Below are positions 59,869 to 64,000 of a stretch of 64,000 nt of DNA, piece after piece. Under the pieces are notes generated by a model. The model saw only the letters and a list, made by a program, of their open reading frames with translations, was not told the DNA's origin and ran no database searches. This stretch comes from Pantoea dispersa (lineage in GTDB: Bacteria; Pseudomonadota; Gammaproteobacteria; Enterobacterales; Enterobacteriaceae). The stretch spans positions 159,217 through 223,216 of the forward strand of contig NZ_SCKT01000006.1 in assembly GCF_014155765.1 (NCBI RefSeq). The letters run 5' to 3'. Each line of letters opens with the position of its first letter. Positions within the stretch are counted from its first letter, which is position 1. A program made the translations under genes and the position numbers.

Positions 59869-60459
59869 CTACTCATCAAGATAGCAATCGATGCTCCCGT
59901 ATCGCTGAATAAGATAATGGTCGAGTGTTTTAATAGCCTGACTAGGGCATGCCAGCCTTTTTATATAGCTCTCTTTGCTCATATTTCTTTTAAGCCAGTG
60001 AGCAGAAAACAGATCGATATTTTTGATCAGCTCATACTCTGACTGGGTATAATCAAGGATGATGTCATCAAGTGTAGCATTGAGTTTTTTACCAAGAAGG
60101 TAGCTTGCTATGCCTGTACGATCTTTACCGAAATAACAACCGAAACCAACCATAGGTAATGAGTAAACAATTCTGAATAATTGTGAAAATTCATTTCTGT
60201 GCTTATCAACTATTTCTATATAAAAATCAATAAGTTCATCAACTGTAGGCGTAAGGGAGCGGCGGTAAGCTTCTCCAACGGTATCCATTGGCATATGAAC
60301 AATCTTTTTGGCAAAAGGAAATAAAACCTTAGGAGCCATTCGTCCTCTGAAATCAACTAAAACATCTAACGTTGCAGGGAAAAGTGCTCCTGATGAATAT
60401 GAAAGAGATGTTCTGAAAAAAGAGATGTTACCATAGTTTACTCGTCTACAATTGATCAT
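59869..60459 (-). CDS. Tyrosine/dual-specificity phosphatase-like protein
   Basis: A 196-residue protein. The P-loop is GCYFGKDRTG with Cys108 and Arg114, the C-x5-R active site of Cys-based phosphatases, close to the HCTAGKDRTG form of the Y_phosphatase3 (tyrosine-protein phosphatase) group. A Tyr replaces the usual Thr after the Cys. VDFRGRMAP near residue 35 is another family mark (like the DLR motif). Its ATG follows the stop of the transferase gene without a gap. It may remove phosphate added by one of the kinase-like proteins upstream. Confidence 0.75.
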   Translation of the reverse strand: MINCRRVNYGNISFFRTSLSYSSGALFPATLDVLVDFRGRMAPKVLFPFAKKIVHMPMDTVGEAYRRSLTPTVDELIDFYIEIVDKHRNEFSQLFRIVYSLPMVGFGCYFGKDRTGIASYLLGKKLNATLDDIILDYTQSEYELIKNIDLFSAHWLKRNMSKESYIKRLACPSQAIKTLDHYLIQRYGSIDCYLDE

Positions 60460-61449
60460 TTATTTATCGCTTTTCAGTTCATAAAGAGGAACGATTTTTT
60501 TGCCAAAACGACTTTTATACTGACGTAACCGACTTGTTTTCGGTTCCTCAGAAAGTCGGGCGATAGAGAGGTTAAACGTACTTAAACCCTGGGATTTTGC
60601 CCACTCCGCTGCTGCCATCATTGCATAATAAGATGAGCCAGGATCTTTATAATTAGAGCGATGATTAATAGCAAGTTTTCTTAGATAACATTCAGAACCA
60701 AGAATCACAATATTCAGGCATGACAATATCACGCCATCTATAACGGTAAAAAAACTCCTGCTGATGCCTGCGTTATCCTGTAAAATAATGGATTCTATCG
60801 CATTTAAAGCAGACTGATCATAAATTTTATTTCTTTCATATCCTTGTTGAATCGCATTAAGATAATGCACTCGATACAATTCATCCCTTGCGTAAACCAT
60901 ATTTTCTGAACAAGTAATGATATCGACATTATCACGTTTTACTCTATCAATAATATGCTTTATTTTCCTTTTTTTTCCTCCTGAATAATAAACGGCATCA
61001 AGCCATAAATCGGTAGTTAAGTCTTTTTTAATAAGTGTAGATAATGATATTTTTAAGCTCAGTTCTTGTGCGTAATAACATAGGTGGTTACAAAGTGACA
61101 ATGTCTCAAATGTGTCATCTGCTGTAAAACTCGCTTTATTTATACTTAGATTAAGAGAGCTAAGCCACTCAAAAAATTTTTTAACTAGCAGAGGGATTTG
61201 CTGGTAAGGTCCAGAAATAACTGGCCCGCAAGACCACTTAACCGTACCCGTATTTTCATTTATCAGTACTAGGCATCTTAGGCAAGCGCCTTGGATATCA
61301 ATCGAAACATAGGTCGGAGTGTAGCCATAGCAGGCCATAGAATATTCGCCATTATAAGTAGATTGTGGATAAGGTGTACTGGAATGTTGGCAAATAAAGT
61401 TGTTCCACTCTAGGGCGTTAACTTTAGTATGCGAATAGGAAATTAACAT
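60460..61449 (-). CDS. FemAB/GNAT-like acyl- or aminoacyl-transferase
   Basis: A 329-residue protein. The N-terminal half (WNNFICQHSSTPYPQSTYNGEYSMA) and the C-terminal half (HYLNAIQQGYERNKIYDQSALNAIESI, GSECYLRKLAINHR, SSYYAMMAAAEWAKSQGLSTFNLS) follow the double GNAT-fold pattern of FemAB/Acetyltransf_6 proteins. Such enzymes move amino acids from tRNA or acyl groups to a peptide or amine. The substrate is not known. It is the middle gene of the operon, 28 bp after the kinase gene and directly before the phosphatase. Confidence 0.6.
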   Translation of the reverse strand: MLISYSHTKVNALEWNNFICQHSSTPYPQSTYNGEYSMACYGYTPTYVSIDIQGACLRCLVLINENTGTVKWSCGPVISGPYQQIPLLVKKFFEWLSSLNLSINKASFTADDTFETLSLCNHLCYYAQELSLKISLSTLIKKDLTTDLWLDAVYYSGGKKRKIKHIIDRVKRDNVDIITCSENMVYARDELYRVHYLNAIQQGYERNKIYDQSALNAIESIILQDNAGISRSFFTVIDGVILSCLNIVILGSECYLRKLAINHRSNYKDPGSSYYAMMAAAEWAKSQGLSTFNLSIARLSEEPKTSRLRQYKSRFGKKIVPLYELKSDK

Positions 61450-61477
61450 GAAAGCCTCTGATGAAATAAATAAAGGA

Positions 61478-62239
61478 CTAGTCTGCGTTGCATGCGAGGA
61501 AACTATCCATATGAGACTTAATCAAAGCGATCTCCTGCTTGGGCAAATACTGCGAATGATTTAAAATCATATGGGCCAATGAAGAGAAGGTATGAAGCTG
61601 GGAAACTTGCGCCCAAGTTCCCCCCTCAGCCAATAAAGTATCTTGCAATGTGTACAACTGAGATAACACAGATATAGGTACTAGCCTTTTATGATTAACC
61701 CCACCCTGTCCGGTTCTGACTTTAGCAGCATTTGTTAATGCGCCTGAGAAGTATCCCTTAAAATCCTTAGCAGGTATAATTACTTTTACCGCTCTTTCCG
61801 GTTGTTGGTTCAGTAAAGGCAAAAAACGGTACATGGATATTCCCGTACCGGTGATAATGACATTTGCTTGCTGTAGTAAAACTCGTGAAAAACAGTAAGC
61901 ATTAGCGAGCGGTGTGAGAGAACGATTAATCTCACCCCGACCGTTATGATAATTGGGCAGATCGCCTGTTTCAGCGACTTTACCTTTGTTAAGGTGAATG
62001 TGTTGCGGAAGTGCTAACCCGGCACGATGTAAAATACGATTAAGAAGGCATAACGAAGCATCAGGATGAATAGAAATATATTCCGCTAAGAAGTCATCAA
62101 TAATTTTGACAGTACGCTCTGTACTAAGGTTGTTTTCCTCGGCTGCAGTGATAATAGTTGAAATAAAAGGAGAAAGGGTTGTTTTACCGCATCCAGGCGC
62201 ACCGACAATAATAGCAACAAGACCATTATGATGCAGCAT
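61478..62239 (-). CDS. P-loop kinase-like protein (zeta-toxin/AAA_33 type)
   Basis: A 253-residue protein with a P-loop at residues 13-21 (GAPGCGKTT) and VKIIDDFLAEYIS downstream, the usual position of the base or substrate-binding Asp in zeta-type kinases. ANVIITGTGISMYRFLPLLNQ (about residue 145) is a Walker-B-like strand. It may phosphorylate a small molecule or protein. Overlaps the HPr-kinase-like gene by 14 bp, so both are made together. Confidence 0.65.
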   Translation of the reverse strand: MLHHNGLVAIIVGAPGCGKTTLSPFISTIITAAEENNLSTERTVKIIDDFLAEYISIHPDASLCLLNRILHRAGLALPQHIHLNKGKVAETGDLPNYHNGRGEINRSLTPLANAYCFSRVLLQQANVIITGTGISMYRFLPLLNQQPERAVKVIIPAKDFKGYFSGALTNAAKVRTGQGGVNHKRLVPISVLSQLYTLQDTLLAEGGTWAQVSQLHTFSSLAHMILNHSQYLPKQEIALIKSHMDSFLACNAD

Positions 62240-63356
62240 GACGCTTTATTTCCTGCTCGATAAGTTGCCATGTTTTACGAAAGTCCGAAAAAATATTTGG
62301 ACCGTAGCTTAGCTGAAAAAGGTTATTATGAGAACTCAACTCGGTAAAAGTATGCTTAACGCCGGGGACAAGCGGTGAAGGTGCCAAATTAAGGTAATCA
62401 ACAAAATGGCGTTCTTGGTTAGGGTTGGTGAAGATGTTATGGTCATCCACTCCGTTCAAATGGGTTAGTCTCAATATATTCTCCTCATTAACAAAATTAA
62501 GCATTAGAAAAACAATCCTTCCCGTAAAATCGCTATAATTAGTATTAAATGTCTGCATAAACTCATCGACATCAAATAAGATCCTCTTCCGCGAATTCGG
62601 TGGATAATGCTGTCCAATATCATTGAGCCAGTTATCCTCGAGGGGTTGTTTACGTCTAAGAGAGAACGGTTTTATAGTACCTACCACAGAGCTATCTAAG
62701 GAACTTAATGAAATACCCATCCGGCGTGGCCAACCTGAAAGCTGGACATCATTTCCCTCTGACCAACAAATTAATAGGTCGTCAGATTTAAAATCAGCAT
62801 TGAGATCGGTACAGCATCGTAGGAGAAAACTAGATTTTCCGGAACCTCTTGGTCCAAAAAAAACATAACTGGTGTCTTTAATTATTACACATGAAGCATG
62901 AAGAACTTGAGCTTTCTTTTTGTAAGTACAATACCCTACCAGTTGCTTAATTATTCGGGAAAAGGTTTTATCATTTAGGTGGCCATCTTCAGAAATGGTG
63001 ATATTCCAAGTTCTGTTACACTGATTAACTTCAATGAGAGCCCCTACGCTATCCTTTTCAGGTTCTCGGTAAATGATTTTTTCTTCGTCAGAATACTTTA
63101 CTATTCTTAAGCCGCCACCATTGCCATCTAGATCGACGTTCAACACAGGCGGCATACGCCAAGGGCGATTTTCGTCTACCCAGGTTTGAACAAATTTTCT
63201 AACGTAGAGGTTGATGGTGCAGGTAACGGGGGTTGCCACATTTATTATTCTGAAGGCGGGTGTCAAATATAAGATAACTTCATTTAAATTAACACCATCC
63301 CGGGAAATTAATGAGAATTTCTCTCCGGCAAACTCAAATAAAAGGCGTTCGGTCAT
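62226..63356 (-). CDS. HPr kinase / PEP carboxykinase-like protein
   Basis: A 376-residue protein. An N-terminal beta-rich part (to about residue 150) leads to a kinase core with the P-loop GPRGSGKSS (residues 168-176), preceded by VLHASCVIIKDTSYVFF, and followed by NADFKSDDLLICW. This is the HprK/PEPCK-like pattern seen in biosynthetic clusters such as lasso peptide and other RiPP loci. Its substrate may be a peptide or a small molecule. It lies 28 bp after the oxygenase gene. Confidence 0.65.
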   Translation of the reverse strand: MTERLLFEFAGEKFSLISRDGVNLNEVILYLTPAFRIINVATPVTCTINLYVRKFVQTWVDENRPWRMPPVLNVDLDGNGGGLRIVKYSDEEKIIYREPEKDSVGALIEVNQCNRTWNITISEDGHLNDKTFSRIIKQLVGYCTYKKKAQVLHASCVIIKDTSYVFFGPRGSGKSSFLLRCCTDLNADFKSDDLLICWSEGNDVQLSGWPRRMGISLSSLDSSVVGTIKPFSLRRKQPLEDNWLNDIGQHYPPNSRKRILFDVDEFMQTFNTNYSDFTGRIVFLMLNFVNEENILRLTHLNGVDDHNIFTNPNQERHFVDYLNLAPSPLVPGVKHTFTELSSHNNLFQLSYGPNIFSDFRKTWQLIEQEIKRHAAS

Positions 63357-63384
63357 ATAACAATCCTTTTCAGTCCATAAGGTT

Positions 63385-64000
63385 TTATTTATTCAAATAC
63401 GTAATCCTGCCTATGGGAGTGGCTGGTGGTTGATGTTCCCAGAAAACGATCTGGATAGAGTTTCTTTTGTATTTTTTATGCATCTTGTTGACGGAATGAT
63501 AAGAATTTTCGGTCCGTTTGAAAATTATACTCTTGCCGGGTATTGGTTCTATCGCATCAATAATTTCTCCACTTTTATTGTGAATTAGAAATTCTCCACC
63601 TAATCCACAACCTGGAGAACCTGTCAGGTAAATAAGATGAGTTAGCAATTTTGGCTTTCTATCGGTATGTATCGACATAAAACAATTTTCGTAGTATTGA
63701 TTAATTATCACTTCTATCCATGCTCCTGACACGTCAATATCTAGTAACTTTTCAACTTTACTTTTGTATTCATTAGTTTTAACCATGGCGAGTAAATACT
63801 GCCAACATGCATCGAGTGATGATGTGTCAATTATGCTCTCATCGAACTGTGAATAAATCTTAGCCTGCTTACACAGGTAGCTTTTATCCGATCCATTATT
63901 ACGCTCAGTAAGTACCAGTTTGTCATCGGGGAACGTATTGGATAGACTTTTAATAAAACCGGGTAGAAAAAAGTCATCTGAAACAAACCAGGGCCAAGGG
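63385..64000 (-). CDS. 2OG-Fe(II) oxygenase, 5' end beyond the window
   Basis: The frame is open from the stop at 63385 to the right edge, so the gene is cut at its 5' end; at least 204 residues are visible. The double-stranded beta-helix is recognisable: the H-x-D of SIHTDRKPKLLTHLIYL, GGEFLIHNKSGEIIDAIEPIPGKSIIFKR, the second His in NSYHSVNKM and a following basic residue in YKRNSIQIVFWE for 2-oxoglutarate. It resembles prolyl-hydroxylase-type oxygenases. It would hydroxylate or otherwise oxidise the product of this cluster. Confidence 0.72.
   Translation of the reverse strand, partial: PWPWFVSDDFFLPGFIKSLSNTFPDDKLVLTERNNGSDKSYLCKQAKIYSQFDESIIDTSSLDACWQYLLAMVKTNEYKSKVEKLLDIDVSGAWIEVIINQYYENCFMSIHTDRKPKLLTHLIYLTGSPGCGLGGEFLIHNKSGEIIDAIEPIPGKSIIFKRTENSYHSVNKMHKKYKRNSIQIVFWEHQPPATPIGRITYLNK

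Larger units (their letters stand above)
16215..64000. mobile_element. SPI-7/PFGI-1-class ICE in tRNA-Phe, right end beyond the window
   Basis: The element starts at the tRNA-Phe 3' fragment and carries, in family order, parA, dnaB, parB, DUF2786, DUF2857, STY4528-type, PFL_4669-type, topB, DUF3577 and ssb genes, then a GI-type conjugation system with the RAQPRD protein. No second attachment site, intact tRNA, relaxase or tRNA-targeting integrase is seen before 64000. The cargo is AT-rich compared with the GC-rich backbone. At least 47.8 kb is present. Confidence 0.85.

Overview
The window is a piece of a Gram-negative enterobacterial genome, probably Enterobacterales and perhaps a Pantoea/Erwinia-type plant associate. 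This is inferred from a nac-type LysR fragment, yghU, a YncE-like gene, the inositol-type gene set and a GC-rich backbone. The species is not proven. It has two parts: about 16.2 kb of chromosome, then the left 47.8 kb of a large integrative and conjugative element (ICE) of the SPI-7 / PFGI-1 / ICEHin1056 class, carrying a GI-type type IV secretion system.

Chromosomal part (1-16214). In order: a possible degenerate EAL-like protein, an MFS exporter, and a symporter / BNR-repeat hydrolase / short-chain dehydrogenase operon whose symporter is broken by an amber codon. Then come a YncE-like lipoprotein behind a Fur-like box, a yghU-DUF1330 pair, and a group of inositol or sugar-acid catabolic genes (IolG-, IolH- and IolE-like, plus a second Gfo/Idh/MocA dehydrogenase) with two LacI-family regulators. 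Heptamers TTTGATA/TATCAAA repeat in the intergenic regions on both sides of the second regulator. A nac-like gene cut to its DNA-binding domain lies next to the island.

ICE (16215 to beyond 64000). The left junction is a 49-bp 3' fragment of a tRNA-Phe gene on the minus strand. The intact tRNA and the other end should lie to the right, outside the window. The replication and partition module is parA, dnaB, parB, a DUF2786 gene, a DUF2857 gene, an STY4528-type replication protein carrying a run of palindromes, a PFL_4669-type gene, a lipoprotein and topB. It is followed by a long structured leader, a DUF3577/STY4534 gene and ssb. A DUF4160-DUF2442 pair precedes the transfer genes. These run in three blocks (29116-36319, 36935-45436, 48209-52946) and include the coupling ATPase TraD, the TraC/VirB4 ATPase, a lytic transglycosylase and the RAQPRD protein. 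Only the PilL-type lipoprotein of the pilus set is present, and no relaxase is seen in the window.

Cargo. Between transfer blocks two and three sit two AT-rich minus-strand genes, an Abi/HEPN-like protein and an FRG-domain protein, which look like phage defence. After the transfer genes come a DUF3742-like gene, umuDC under a clear LexA box, a second AT-rich copy of the lipoprotein gene, and a CPBP membrane protease. A second copy of the structured RNA leader follows, then a tyrosine recombinase, about 0.8 kb without genes, and a minus-strand operon. That operon encodes a small membrane protein, a Cys-based phosphatase, a FemAB/GNAT-like transferase, two P-loop kinase-like proteins and a 2OG-Fe(II) oxygenase that runs off the right edge. 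It looks like an undescribed tailoring or biosynthesis cluster. With the duplicated structured RNA and the palindrome block inside the replication gene, it is the most interesting part of the window.
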